A DNA stretch of 64,000 nucleotides from Oncomelania hupensis. Taxonomy: Eukaryota > Mollusca > Gastropoda > Littorinimorpha > Pomatiopsidae. A model generated the notes under the pieces. That model did no database searches. It was not told the DNA's origin and saw only the letters and a program-made list of their open reading frames with translations. The position numbers and the translations under genes were made by a program. Numbering within the stretch: position 1 is the first letter of the stretch; the number at the start of each line of letters is the position of its first letter. Shown here piece after piece: positions 1 to 12,044 of this stretch. Location: the NCBI GenBank assembly GCA_036898135.1, contig CM072515.1, positions 74,608,253-74,672,252 on the forward strand. The letters are read 5' to 3'.

Positions 1-1093
1 TCTGGCATGCAGCTCTGTGGGCAACCATGAGAGTGTACAACATCAGCCCTAAAATTATTGAAGTAATCAAAAGCCTGTATGACAAGGCTACCAGTTCAGT
101 CCTCCACAACAGCGCCATCGGAAACTGGTTCAGAACAACAATCGGTGTGCGTCAGGGATGCCTACTCTCTCCAACACTCTTCAACATCTTCCTAGAGCGC
201 ATCATGTCAGATGCCCTGGCAGATCATGAAGGCACAGTCAGCATAGAGGAAGAGCAATCTCCAACCTTCGTTTTGCGGATGACATTGATGAATTGGCTGG
301 AGATGAACAAGAACTTGAACAGCTGGTACATAGGCTTGACACCACCTCCAGAGCCTATGGAATGGAAATAAGTGCAGAGAAGACCAAAATGATGACCAAC
401 AACACCAATGGCATCAACACGGACATCAAAGTCCAAGGTCAATCCCTTAACACACCGCATAGCTTCAAATATTTAGGAGCCATTGCATCAGACCATGGGT
501 CCAGACAGGAAGTCCTCTCCAGGATCGCACAAACAACTGCTGCCCTGGCGAGGTTAAAGCCAATTTGGAAAGACAGGACCATCAGTCGACATTCCAAGGT
601 CAGGCTGCTGCGCTCCCTTGTCATCTCCATCTTCCTATATGCTTGCAAAACATGGACCCTCACAGCAGATCTCCAACGAAGAATACAAAGCATGGAGGTG
701 AGGTGCTACAGAAGACTTCTGGGCATTTCCTATACCCAGCACATCACCAACGACAAAGTCCAACAGACCATCACACAAGCCATTGGACAATACGATGACC
801 TGCTCACAGTGGTAAAAAAAAACAGAAACTCCGATAGTATTGCCACGTCACCAGATCATCAGGTCTTGCAAAGACCATCCTGCAAGGAACAGTGCAAGAA
901 GATAGAAGAGGGAGACCGAGAAAGAGGTGGGAGGTCAACATTCGAGATTGGACTGGTTTGACACTGAGCGAAACAATCAGGGTTGCTGAAGACAGGGAAT
1001 GATGGAGTACGCTGGTTAAACGAAAATCTGTGGTGCCCCTACGACCTCCGAGTTACGGTATAGTATAGGATCGGATAGGATAGGATTGGATAG
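1..1093 (+). mobile_element. LINE 3' fragment, TAGGA-tailed family, copy 1
   Basis: Degraded C-terminal part of a non-LTR reverse transcriptase, cut by the left window edge. The RT motif RQGCLLSP (150-173) and the catalytic box FADDIDEL (from 272) lie in different frames, so a frameshift separates them near 250. The tail then reads SFKYLGAI, RLLRSLVISIFLYAC and CYRRLLGISYTQHITND, and breaks up after about 820. The 3' end carries the sequence GTGCCCCTACGACCTCCGAG and a degenerate run of GGATA/TAGGA pentamers (1066-1093). The same 3' end recurs at 3060-3127, 8957-9020 and 54738-54790, so this is one family. The clade is not certain; the tail with RRRGRPKKRWEDN in the better copies is common in RTE/I-like LINEs of invertebrates. 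Confidence 0.85.
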
Positions 1094-2120
1094 TTCAAGA
1101 ACAGCCTCCTCGGTCTCCCCTCTCGCCTCCCTTCGTCCCTCTCCCTCGCACTCCCCGCAGTTTGTTTCGTTAGCCACACCTTTTCACGCACGCCAGTGAC
1201 GTTTGCAATAAACACAAAGTGCCAAGCCGATGACTGTTTGCGGTAAGTGGGCGGAGCTTTAGTGTCGTATAACTAGATCAGTGAACTAGACATGAAAGCT
1301 GTAATTATCTATATGGGTGTAAACAGCAAAACCAATGGTATTGTGAACAATTCTGTCGATAAATAAAAACATTTCAACATCATAAAAAAAAATATAATAA
1401 TGCAGACTACTTACAGCCCATGTTCGATGACTGCACGCGGGCTCGATCTACAGAGTCTTACTCCGCGAATTATATATCAATATTTGTGAATTAGAGGTAT
1501 GAATTACAATTAGTATTACATTAATAGGCAGAGATAATGTTAAACAATATTCAACCCTGAGCTAACAAAAAAAAATCTTCCTTTGGTAGAACTGTGTAGG
1601 GACTTTATCTTTGCGCGGAAGGTCATACGAAGCGGCCATATAGAAACTCCCTCTCTCTCCAATGTGTATATTCCACTGGTTGACCCATGGATTCACACAC
1701 CGCGGTATGTTAAAATGTAAACACACGTATTTGACAGAAACCCACAAGTAAGGTCGGAGGTCGAGAACCGGTATTTACACGATTTTTGTAACTGCTGTTA
1801 AGAATCCGGTTTAAAATATATGGGTTCCAAATTTTGAAACCCACTTTTTTTTAAACACACTCGCACGTGGGTGTATTAAGCGCATAAACCTGATTATATG
1901 GTTCTGAACGCACACACATATACCCACACACATACACACACACCCATACACACACGAATGCTTACCCTCCCTTTGCAAACGCTGCCTTGTGTCTTTCATC
2001 TCGGTCATAATTATGAAGTGCGAGATTCTGTGCATGGAATATATATTATTATATGTGATGTTCTCTACCCACAATATACTAATGGGAATATTCTCTATTT
2101 GCGTGATATGTTTCATCATG
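1094..2120. other. No recognisable gene
   Basis: AT-rich sequence with no coding signal I can support. A (CA)n-rich microsatellite lies at about 1905-1955. The short open frames over it are simple-sequence artefacts. Confidence 0.6.
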
Positions 2121-2396
2121 TAGTGTGTCTTGGGCAAAAAAGACCTGCCGGTGCCCAATCCTCTCCAGGCTGTTGGCCACAGCCGAAATCCACGAATACA
2201 GTGTGGCTCGCCTTGGCCCTGTGCACGTCGTCTTTGAACCTGTAGTAACGTGAGGTTCCTCCGCCCTGGCTGGTGACTTCTGTGTAGAAGACTTTCACCC
2301 AGTGATGCCGTGCTGACATCAGCCCTGTTAGTCGCCTCTTACGACACGCCGGGAAACGTTGGTTCTATTCTATTTAGTGCCCGAAACCACAGGGCG
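2121..2396. repeat. Interspersed repeat, possible SINE-like module
   Basis: A GC-richer block between AT-rich DNA and LINE copy 2. It contains gtcgcctcttacgacacgc at 2331-2349 followed by a tattctat/ccacaggg pattern that I recall as widely repeated in invertebrate genomes. The family assignment is from memory and uncertain. Its right edge abuts the 5'-truncated LINE exactly. Confidence 0.35.
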
Positions 2397-3127
2397 GAAT
2401 GGAAATAAGTAGCAGAGAAGACCAAAATGATGACCAACAACACCAATGGCATCAACACGGACATCAAAGTCCAAGGCCAATCCCTCAACACAGTGCATAG
2501 CTTCAAATATTTAGGAGCCATTGTATCAGACAATGGGTCCCGACAGAAAGTCCTCTCCAGGATCGCACAAACAACTGCTGCCCTGACAAGGTTGAAGCCC
2601 ATTTGGAAAGACAGGACCATCACTGATCAGTCTACATTCCAAAGTAAGACTGCTGCGCTCCCTTGTCATCTCCATCTTCCTATATGCTTGCGAAACATGG
2701 ACCCTCACTTCAGATCTACAACGAAGAATACAAAGCATGGAGATGAGGTGCTACAGAAGACTTCTGGGCATTTCCTATACCCAACACATCACCAATGACG
2801 AAGTCCGACAGACCATCACACAAGCCACTGGACAACAAGATGACCTGCTCACAGTGGTGAAGAAACGGAAACTCCGATGGTATGGCCACGTCACCAGATC
2901 ATCAGGTCTTGCAAAGATCATTCTGCAAGGCACAGTGCAAGGAGGTAGAAGAAGAGGGAGACCGAAAAAGAGGTGGGAGGACAACATTCGAGAATGGACT
3001 GGTTTGACACTGCGCGACGCCATCAGGGCTGCTGAGGACAGAGAAAGATGGAGTAAATTGGTTAAACGATCATCTGTGGTGCCCCTACGACCTCCGGGTT
3101 ACGGGTCAGGATAGGATAGGATAGGAA
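2397..3127 (+). mobile_element. LINE 3' fragment, TAGGA-tailed family, copy 2
   Basis: 5'-truncated copy of the same LINE as at 1-1093. It starts within the region just after the catalytic box and keeps SFKYLGAI, LLGISYTQHITND and, near the C terminus, RRRGRPKKRWEDN. A small insertion near 2625 (accatcactgatcagtc against accatcagtc in copy 1) breaks the frame, and the reading frame resumes near 2737 and runs to 3114. The 3' end is a (TAGGA)n run at 3108-3127. Confidence 0.85.
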
Positions 3128-3761
3128 AATGTATAAGCTTGTGCCTTGTGTCATTCCTAGGGCATTGATGTAAGTTTCTGCAAACTGTTCCAACAAACAA
3201 GAAATGTACACAGGGGATTTTGTCATAGTTGAGGGGGTGTGCAATCTTCCCTGAAACCATTAATGCGAATTGGCGAAGCCACAAGCGCGAGCCTGCGAAG
3301 CAGACGAGTGAACTTGGGGGCCCGAAGGCATGCTTCCCTTCCTTCCCCCACTTCCACCCTCCCTCACCCCCTACCCCGGAAAAATGTGAAAATAATGGTT
3401 AAAATATGTGCAATCTGGTGCATTCTGGGCATTATTTTGAGGACTGAAAACAGTATTGTTTTGTGCTAAAAGTCCTCTTTTAGCCACCCATCCCCTCCTC
3501 CACACACACACACACACTCTGTACATAAAACTGTGTGGTGAATGCGAATTAGTAGGTTTTTTATCTTCTTTCTTCTAATTTTCTCCCTCCTTTTTTTCTT
3601 TTTTTTTTTTACCGCTAGGGGGGCGTGCACAAGTGCACACCCCCAATCACCGCCCCTGGACTACAGATAAACATGTGGCACACTGTGACGCTTTCTATCA
3701 ACAACGTATAGCCAAGGTAGATTTTGTGTGGATTCAAACGAGTTCGCTTTGCCAAGCAGAC
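3128..3761. other. Repeat-derived intergenic sequence upstream of the exon-1 promoter
   Basis: No gene seen. Positions 3262-3480 contain a GC-rich repeat with gcgagcctgcgaagcagacg, a type found interspersed in many invertebrate genomes. A (CA)n stretch lies at 3508-3524 and a pyrimidine-rich run at 3570-3610. Confidence 0.45.
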
Positions 3762-3802
3762 TATAAAATGGGCTAAGGACTCCAGGGACCTTCATTCAGT
3801 CC
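3762..3802 (+). promoter_or_regulatory. TATA box and initiator of a host gene
   Basis: TATAAAA at 3762-3768 is followed, about 34 bases on, by TCAGTCC (3796-3802), a match to the protostome initiator TCAGT. The spacing fits a core promoter and the start codon of a signal-peptide exon lies 68 bases downstream of the predicted start site. This was judged by eye only. Confidence 0.55.
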
Positions 3803-3865
3803 TGCGGATCACAGGTGTTGAGTTGCTATAATTTAGCAGAAGTGAACGAAGTGCCAAAAGCCAGC

Positions 3866-3940
3866 ATGAAGTTGTTTTTCGTGGCTCTCGCTGTTTGTTT
3901 GGCTGTGCTCAGCTCTATGGTGCTCAGTACTACTACGCCA
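3866..3940 (+). CDS. Exon 1 of a putative secreted peptide gene
   Basis: The ATG at 3866 opens a 25-codon exon starting MKLFFVALAVCLAVLSS, a textbook secretion signal with a basic n-region and an Ala/Leu/Val-rich core, followed by Ser/Thr residues. The exon ends in phase 0 at a strong donor, CCA|GTAAGT (intron from 3941). A TATA box and initiator lie upstream, so start, promoter and splice site agree. A compatible second exon lies at 11413-11452. The mature product is not in the window and cannot be named. It could be any short secreted protein, for example a neuropeptide, defence peptide or shell-matrix peptide. The intron between the two exons is filled with LINE fragments. Confidence 0.6.
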
Positions 3941-4109
3941 GTAAGTGATTTCTGACAATTACATTCAATTTCACATTAATGATACTTCACCATCATACTT
4001 TCGAGTAGTATTTTGTAAATTGTCTGTCCTGATGTTTTACGCACTTTCAGTATATACGTTGGCTGAAATGAAGTAGTATTATTATTAAGTATTGTTATAG
4101 TGCAGTTGA

Positions 4110-5040
4110 AAGATGTACTGGCAAAGGGCGACAACCACAGTATGTTTATCACAAGCAGTAGGCAGTCTTGGAAAGTGTTCACTTTGCCTAGTACTAACTA
4201 CTGCACCAAAATATTTACTGAAACAACTCCAGAGTATGGACAGCAAAGCAATTAAAATTGTTATGGGTATTCCAGTACACACAAAAACTGACGATGCTTA
4301 TAAAGCAGCTGGAGTATTACCATTAAATGAGTGGAGAAAATTATCATGCGCTAAATATATAGTTAGAGCCTCTGCTGTAGAAAATTTCACTGATACGGAA
4401 CTAGAAGTAAGATCTGATTTAGATTATCCAAAAAGAGCACAGGGTATCAGTTATTTACAAACAATAGCAACTTATACAAATGAACTTTTACAGGGATCAA
4501 ATTTATTCCCTACATCAATCTATAAAAAAAATACCACAAATGCCTATAGGTACCAATATGGGAATTTAAGTGAGCAAACTTTGATTATGAATATACTGCT
4601 ATACGGAAAAAAGAAAATGGATTATTGTTAGCAACAGAAGCTTCTGAACATATAGATAAAAAATATTATTCTTATTTGCAAATTTATACTGATGGTTGTG
4701 TTTTAGATCTCATTGTGGTTTAAATAATAATGATTGGGCAGACAGGAAAGCAAAAGAAGGGGCGAACAATCAACACAACGTTAGCCATATTGACATCCCC
4801 TTATCAACAAAAGAAATTTATAGTATAATCGAAAAAAAAATTTCCTTTAAAAATAATATATAGTGATAATTTACAGTATCCTCGAGCAATAACCTCTTAA
4901 GCACATCGTCTTGCTTTAAATTCTTGGAGGACAAAATATTGCAAGGATATTGTTTGCATTTGCAATGAAAATTTAACTATAAATCATATCATTCATGATT
5001 GCAGGGTAATAACACAATATATTCCACAAGTGACATCTAG
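4110..5040 (+). mobile_element. LINE fragment with RNase H and zinc-knuckle remnants
   Basis: C-terminal part of a non-LTR element of the RNase H-bearing type (I/Jockey-like). It reads LKQLQSMDSKAIKIVMG near 4220, then VLPLNEWRKLSCAKYIVRAS. The RNase H start IYTDGC (about 4685) is joined by an internal deletion to the RNase H end NNDWADRKAKEG (about 4725). A C-terminal zinc-binding pattern CICNENLTINHIIHDC follows near 4955. Several stops make it non-functional. It is unrelated to the TAGGA-tailed family. Confidence 0.7.
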
Positions 5041-5079
5041 GTATGGAGTCAAGATGGATATGATGACGCAGCTGAGCTG

Positions 5080-5316
5080 ATGGCTGTAAAAACAAAGAGG
5101 ATGGAAGTGATTGATGAAAATCTAGGGGATGAGAATTTAGATAAAAGAATACACCAAACAGGAGACAAAAAAGTGCAGGCAGTAGAGGAGGTGATGGAGA
5201 AAGACAAAAGGAAAAGGAATTTGATCTTTGTGAATTTAAGAGAGAGTGACAGGCAGACAGCTACAGAACGGAGAGATTTGCAGTTGTTTTCTTCTGTACT
5301 GCTGGGGTTTGTTTAA
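5080..5316 (+). pseudogene. LINE ORF1-like fragment
   Basis: A 78-codon frame rich in Lys and Glu with EKDKRKRNLIFVNLRES, a pattern typical of the coiled-coil/RRM junction in ORF1-type proteins of CR1/Rex-like LINEs. No start context, no downstream continuation. Assignment rests on this short motif only. Confidence 0.4.
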
Positions 5317-5329
5317 ACACCACCAAATA

Positions 5330-5740
5330 ACATCATATTTCTGTGCACTTTAAATTGTACACCATACACTCTATTGAAATCCATAACTATAAACTCCATC
5401 ATCTTCCTTAATTGTTTCAGCATTTAACAATGGTCTTACGTAAAGAGCTACTCCTCTTTTTGGGATCTTTATGAAAGAAAATGTTGTAACTGGTAGCATA
5501 TGTTCCACATCTGTTAGACTGTGCTCTCTTTTGTTTCTTATTTCTGTTAATACAATAATTTAGTTTTAATTTATCAATAGCTACTAATGATTCCTTTTTG
5601 TTGGAGAAGCAATATGTATTACTATATAAAGCTGAACAATATTTTTCTTCATCATCATCACAAACTGGTTTACAAAATGGCATAGCACCCACTCCACAAA
5701 CTTCTCCAACCCCATTCACAAACTCGCTTACATTATCCAA
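5330..5740 (-). pseudogene. Probable LINE endonuclease fragment, inverted
   Basis: On the minus strand the frames read KIPKRGVALYVRPLLNAE near 5410-5480, which resembles the conserved region of LINE AP-endonucleases around the GG(V/I)A(L/I)YV motif. It lies inverted between plus-strand LINE fragments, so it is probably a rearranged piece. A 107-codon minus-strand frame across the same place (5417-5740) has no ATG start and is in a different frame from this motif. Confidence 0.35.
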
Positions 5741-6912
5741 TGAATGTAGAAGAAAAAGAGCAACTTAATGAGGTAATTGACGATTTTACACGGTATTTAG
5801 AGGTTGGTGAACAAGTTGATGTAATTTATTTAGATTTTCAAAAGCATTCCATGCTGTCTCACACCAAGGATTACTCTTCAAACTTCAGTCATATGGTATT
5901 GCTGGTAATGTACATAGATGGATCTCTCTGAAATTTTATCTGGAAGATCACAGTCAGTAAGAGTAGAATCATCCTATTCATTAAGTACCCCTGTTTTGAG
6001 TGGAATCCCTCAACGTAGCACCTTATGACCCATTTATTTTATTTACATTTTTAAATAAATTATTTACCTGACTACATTAAAACTATTTGCAAAATCTTTG
6101 TTGATGATACCAAAGAGTATGGTAAGACTGATTACTATAAATTACAGGAGGATTTGAAAAAATTTCAAGATTGGTCGGACGTGTGGAATCTGCGCTTTAA
6201 AGTCCAGAAGTGCAAAGTGATGCATTTAGGGAAAAATAATCCAAACCATGAGTATCTGATGAAAATAGGTAATAGAAAATAAAAGGTTCAAACGTGCATT
6301 AAAAAAGACCTGGGGGTGATTTTTGACAGTATAAGTCATCTTTTGATCAACACATTTAAAAAGCAATCAGTAAGGCAAATCCGATTATTAAAATTATAAA
6401 AAGATCCTTTTCATTTCTGGACAAAAACAGTTTTAATTTCTTATACAAGGCATTGGTCCGCTCTCGTGGTGGAGTACGGGAATGTTGTTTGGTCACCGTT
6501 TGTGAAGAATTGGCCCACGATTGAGCGGGTTCAATGAGTCAACGTAGAGCTACAAGGATTCTGCTGGAACGCGCAAACATGACAAAAACAGATAGGTTGG
6601 CCCATTTAAACTTACCAACGTTTAAGGGAAGAAGGTTGAGAGGGGATTTAATTCAGTTATACAAAATATTTCACGGGATAAACCAAATTAGTTTTCAACA
6701 GATGTTTCAGATAAATAACAACCAGACTAGAAATCAGCAGGGTAAATTGGTAGTAAACTATAACAGAACACATATTTGAATGTTTACTTATGCAAACAGG
6801 GTCGTGAAAACTTTGAATGATCTCCCAGTTAACACAAAATTTGCTAAAAATGTCACTGCTTTTAAGAAGAATATGACAATTAGATGTCATTTCTTTCACA
6901 AGGCACTAGTGT
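5740..6912 (+). mobile_element. CR1/L2-like LINE reverse transcriptase fragment
   Basis: Badly frameshifted RT of the CR1/L2 group. Motifs in order: VIDDFTRYLEVGEQVDVIYLDFQ (split here as VIDDFTRYLEV at 5775 and DVIYLDFQK at 5818), SGIPQ near 6000, LGVIFDS near 6310, IIKRSFSFLDK near 6395, ALVRS, YGNVVWSPF near 6478, RRATRIL, HLNLPTFKGRRLRGDLIQLYKI near 6600 (read as LNLPTF and RGDLIQLYKI), and TLNDLPVNTKFAKN near 6815. The order and spacing match the C-terminal half of such elements. Multiple stops show it is dead. Confidence 0.75.
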
Positions 6913-7169
6913 GACCCAGGCACATGTGTAAGGCAATAAAGGAAGAGGCACGTGCAATAGGACACAGGTTTAATATTAGGCCTCTGTCTACTAAACTAAC
7001 AAACATTCATAACCTATGTGCTTACTGTACATACTTACAATTGAACATACATGCTTTGTGTTGTATTTATTTTCACTTTTAATTTAAAATATTAGTTCGC
7101 AAATATGCTGATGGTACCCACGTCTTCGGTTTATTTTTTAAAATAAAGACTTGTTGACTTGACGTACTA

Positions 7170-8160
<991 letters not shown>

Positions 8161-8346
8161 TACATAGACATAAGATTTGGCAACTGAGAATCCGCTTCAA
8201 AGAGAATTTGCAATAAAATATGTGTGCAAAATCCACTAATATTTATCTGTAACAACGCATAATAGAAAGAAAAAAACTATCTCTGTCTCTCTCTGTCTGT
8301 CTCAATCTCTCGCTCTCTCTTGTGTCGTGCTATAGAAGGGATGTAT

Positions 8347-8643
8347 TTAACATAACGCGAAATTACTTCCCTTTCTAACGACGTTTGAGCCCTTCAAGCA
8401 ATAATATGTAATGGCAACGATTTCCGTCGTTGTGGCGCTATTTACTTTCTTATTGTCCAAAATAAAATTGAAAATTTCAAAAATAAAATAAAATTTAAAT
8501 AAACTGGAGATTGTGCAGTATAAAGAAGCAAAGTTTACAATGGTTGTAATTAACATTAGATGAAATTACTTTCCTTTCTAACGACGTTTGAACCCATCAT
8601 ACAATATTTAATGGCCAGAATTTCCGGCTTTGTGACGCTATTT
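8347..8643 (+). repeat. Direct repeat pair of about 95 bp
   Basis: 8347-8443 and 8549-8643 are diverged direct copies, both carrying tttctaacgacgtttga and ending in a ...tgtg(g/a)cgctattt block. About 105 bases of AT-rich sequence separate them. No gene is present. Confidence 0.6.
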
Positions 8644-8689
8644 TAAAATAATAGCTGTGAACCGGTCAAAATTTTAAAGAACAATAGAA

Positions 8690-8956
8690 ATAATGCTGAC
8701 ACTATTGATACATACTTCTCTACTGGCTTTACTCTATGCAGCTGATACTATTATTTTATCAGAATGAAAGAACGGTTTACAAAAAGCACAAGAATGTTTT
8801 ATTTCAGTATTGTTTACAATGGAAATTAGAAGTAAATGTTTCAAAATCAAATATAATGATTTTTAATTTAAACAGTTAAAAAAAACACATAATTTTAATT
8901 TTGGTTCTGAATCTATTGAAATTGTTGATTCTTTTAAGTATCTAGGGATTGTTTTT
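8690..8956 (+). mobile_element. LINE reverse transcriptase fragment
   Basis: Reads LLYAADTIILSE (about 8733; the expected ADD box with one Asp changed to Ala), NGLQKAQECF, and then SIEIVDSFKYLGIVF near 8915, the region downstream of the RT catalytic box. It ends at 8956 where LINE copy 3 is inserted in the opposite orientation. Confidence 0.6.
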
Positions 8957-9643
8957 ACCTATCCTATCCTATCCTATCCTATCCTGTCCCGTAACCCGAA
9001 GGTCGTAGGGGCACCACAGATGATCGTTTAACCAGCATACTCCATCTTTCTCTGTCCTCAGCAGCCCTGATGGCTTCGCTCAGTGTCAAACCAGTCCATT
9101 CTCGAATGTTGTCCTCCCACCTCTTTTTCGGTCTCCCTCTTCTTCTACCTCCTTGCACTGTGCCTTGCAGAATAGTCTTTGTAAGGCCTGATGATCTGGT
9201 GACGTGGCCATACCATCGGAGTTTCCGTTTCTTCACCACTGTGAGCAGGTCTTCGTGTTGTCCAATGGCTTGTGTGATGGTCTGTCGGACTTCATCGTTG
9301 GTGATGTGTTGGGTATAGGAAATGCCCAGAAGTCTTCTGTAGCACCTCATCTCCATGCTTTGTATTCTTCGTTGGAGATCTGCTGTGAGGGTCCATGCTT
9401 CGCAAGCATATAGGAAGATGGAGATGACAAGGGAGCGCAGCAGTCTTACTTTGGAATGTAGACTGATGGTTCTGTCTTTCCAAATGGGCTTCAACCTTGT
9501 CAGGGCAGCAGTTGTTTGTGCGATCCTGGAGAGGACTTCCTGTCGGGACCCATTGTCTGATACAATGGCTCCTAAGTATTTGAAGCTATGCACTGTGTTG
9601 AGGGATTGGCCTTGGACTTTGATGTCCGTGTTGATGCCATTGG
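8957..9643 (-). mobile_element. LINE 3' fragment, TAGGA-tailed family, copy 3
   Basis: Best preserved copy of this family in the window. On the minus strand an uninterrupted frame of about 204 codons (9593 to 8979) runs from SFKYLGAIVSDNGSRQ through LLGISYTQHITNDEVRQT and KKRKLRWYGHV to RRRGRPKKRWEDNIREW. The 3' end (8957-8985) is five TAGGA pentamers. The 5' end is truncated near 9643. It inserted into another LINE fragment (left) and abuts an LTR fragment (right). Confidence 0.9.
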
Positions 9644-9644
9644 T

Positions 9645-9843
9645 GTAGAGTGAAAAGGCGATTGTATGCAGTTGTTGATGAACGCTGAATAAAGTTTGAA
9701 AACTACATACGAGGACTTTGCCTTGTTGCTGAGTAAGCAGGCTGCGTGGATAAACGAACCTGAGTTACACTTTATCAGTACTTCAAGCATCGGGGCTGAA
9801 TCAACTACTGATAGAAAAACTCCAACATCGAACGAGTGTAACA
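9645..9843 (+). mobile_element. Partial LTR of the Gmr1-like retrotransposon
   Basis: 3' part of an LTR. It shares gcgattgtatgcagttgttg, ggggctgaatcaactactga and the end gagtgtaaca with the LTRs at 12045-12376 and 17000-50190. The 5' part is missing, cut at the junction with LINE copy 3. No internal region follows. Confidence 0.8.
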
Positions 9844-9984
9844 CCTATATTAATACTGTTGTGAACAAAAAAAATTCGAGTGAAATAAAAATCGCAAAAC
9901 ATGACGATTTTTCAATTTCTTTAACATTACCACAAAATATCACAGTAGTACATGCAAATTCCCTAATTAAAATTGCAGTCCCTA

Positions 9985-10345
9985 AATAATGGATTATTTA
10001 GATAAATAATGCATTAGTTAGCAACATCTTATAAATAATACATTATTTAGCAAATTCTGCTAAATAATGCATTAAATAGGTAAACAAATTATTTAGACAC
10101 ATTTATAAATAATGCATTATTTAACATGATCTGCTAAATAATGCATTACATAGGTAAATAATTCCTTATTTAGCAACAATGCCTTATTTATCTTTATCAC
10201 GATTTACTTCCCTAAACAACATATTGTTTAGGTAAATACTAAGCTATTTACGGAGAAAATATATTATTTAGAGAAATCTAACATTGTAAACAAATGATTA
10301 TTTAGACAATATGCTTCTAAATAAAGATTATTTAGGTGAAAGTGG
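9985..10345. repeat. Cluster of palindromic AT-rich repeats
   Basis: Repeated taaataatgcattattta-like palindromes occur at irregular spacing, for example near 9998, 10057, 10107 and 10138, with variants to 10340. No terminal repeats or coding sequence are evident. It resembles the subterminal region of a non-autonomous transposon, but the identity is unknown. Confidence 0.6.
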
Positions 10346-11069
10346 TGAAAATAAATATTTTACAAAGGGAATTCCATACACACAAACAGTTCAAAAACTA
10401 TATTGCCAAATAGCGCGATGTAAGTGACGGTTGCGGTAAAAAGGCGCTTCTAAATTTAGACAACCACATGGGATAACAAACCGGCCAACCACGGGAAATG
10501 GTACAACTTCCTTCATGAGGCGAATCTCGACAACAATTCGCAGTGCTAATTTATTTTGAAGTGTGGTGTAAATATTGAGCATATTTAAAAAGCATATGCC
10601 GTAAGACGTGTTTGGTGTGTTTTACGTTCTGTTTCCAAGGGGAACCACCAAACTGTCGTCAATTGTGACAGTTCTTTTGAACGCTCCGGCCTAATGTCGG
10701 TCTCGCTCGAGTTTGCCTGCGCAAATGCAGCAGAACTGCACGTCGACGTTGTCATTGTTTTGATGCCGTATAGTCGACCTTAGGCGGACCGGCAGTGTAA
10801 AATGGTTGTCCCATTACGATTCGACCGAAACTTTGAAGGTCGAAAATTACCAAGGAAATTTTATTCCTGTAATGTTTCGCTTCACTAAAGACGAGTAATG
10901 TAGGTCATGCAGGTATCAAGTGTCACTGACGATTCCACGCCCATGTGTACGGATCGCCATTCAGTGACTTTGTAAATATGAGAATATTTAGTAGTGGTGT
11001 GGGTGCTAAACCAGCAGTGAATCCGTTTTAAATGCCCCTTACTCAACTTGACAATAACTCAGTAGGTCC
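10346..11069. other. No recognisable gene
   Basis: Mixed-composition DNA. I see no coding motif, RNA gene or repeat that I can name. Confidence 0.5.
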
Positions 11070-11245
11070 TCAGCAACCCTGATTGTTTCGCTCAGTGTCA
11101 AACCAGTCCAATCTCGAATGTTGTCCTCCCACCTCTTTTTCGGTCTCCCTCTTCTTCTACCTTCTTACACTGTGCCTTGCAGGATGGTCTTTGCAAGACC
11201 TGATGATCTGGTGACGTGGCCATACTGTCGGAGTTTATGTTTTTT
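11070..11245 (-). mobile_element. LINE fragment, TAGGA-tailed family
   Basis: Short internal piece of the same LINE on the minus strand. It encodes the RRGRPKKRWEDN region in degraded form and stops at a poly-T run near 11240, upstream of any 3' tail. Confidence 0.75.
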
Positions 11246-11412
11246 TTTTACCGTATAAGGCAGTATAAGGCAGTGTAATACTGTCAACCCTGATGGGAAA
11301 TGTTCATTGGGGACACAGTCATTACGTCATTACGTCATCATCCTGTGTTCGCAAACGCCAACCTTCTTTACACGAATTACAATATGTTAAAACATAATTA
11401 TGCTTTTTGCAG

Positions 11413-11452
11413 GGAGGACAGCATGTAACAATAACAGAATATAGTCCTGATC
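11413..11452 (+). CDS. Candidate exon 2 of the secreted peptide gene
   Basis: A polypyrimidine-ending acceptor (tgctttttgcag) precedes a 40-base exon that opens in phase 0, matching the phase-0 end of exon 1 at 3940. It encodes GGQHVTITEYSPD and ends in phase 1 at a strong donor, GATC|GTGAGT. The next exon would lie beyond the nest of transposons and is not identified. Phase agreement and both splice sites support it, but there is no homology evidence. Confidence 0.45.
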
Positions 11453-11582
11453 GTGAGTACATTTCTGTTTGTCTTTTATTCAAACACAAACATGCAGTGT
11501 TCTTTGAAGTTTCCTAAGGGTAACAGTGAGATATCAGTGGTACAAGGGTCGCAGTGTAATACGCTTGCCTGGCCCACAGGCT

Positions 11583-12044
11583 TTGAATCTCTCCTAATGC
11601 CCCATCGTTTTCAGACCACAATCACCACGCGATCTTTTACTAATAACAAACCCACAAGACCTTAGCATGCAACATTATACTCTGATACGAAACATATCTA
11701 GATTATTAGCACACACTTCAAAACATAACGGCAAACAATATTTGTGCAGACGCTGTTTAACCAGAGTATCTAATCTCCAAGCGGCTGACAAGCATATTAA
11801 AATATGCAAAAGCATGACAGATGGAACCTGTCTTGTGCTACCGAAGCCAGGTTCTCAAGTATATTTTAAAAACATCAACAAACAATTCAAACAGCCTTAT
11901 ATAGTTTATGCCGACTTCGAATCATTGAATTTGAAGTACCAAGGCCCGCAAGGATTTAGTAATTCATTCCTCACACACCTTCACGAAGTCTGCAGTTTCG
12001 GGTATGTAGTTGTTAGACCTGACGGACAACATACAGAGCCTGTA
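11583..12044 (+). pseudogene. polB: Polinton B DNA polymerase B, first segment
   Basis: N-proximal part of a protein-primed family B DNA polymerase, the replication enzyme of Polintons. Visible are QYLCRRCLTRVSNLQ (a CxxC-type element), then IVYADFESL, the exonuclease I motif with its Asp and Glu. The frame is lost once near 11627, where one base is missing relative to Polinton A. At 12044, after the codons for TEPV, the gene is interrupted by the LTR retrotransposon. The reading resumes at 51557 (IYRGPDAARKFLDEM). Confidence 0.85.
12040..12044. repeat. Target-site duplication, left copy
   Basis: CTGTA immediately before the 5' LTR pairs with CTGTG (51554-51558) immediately after the 3' LTR: a 5-bp duplication with one later change, as expected of Gypsy-type integration. 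The uninterrupted Polinton A gene has CCTGTTATTTAC at this place. Confidence 0.8.

Noticed and set aside
1898..2245. Frames over the (CA)n tract, both strands
   Set aside because: Thr/His repeat sequence from a microsatellite without any conserved domain.
9985..10345. CRISPR-like array
   Set aside because: The repeats are palindromes at irregular spacing with no unique spacers, in an animal genome with no Cas genes.
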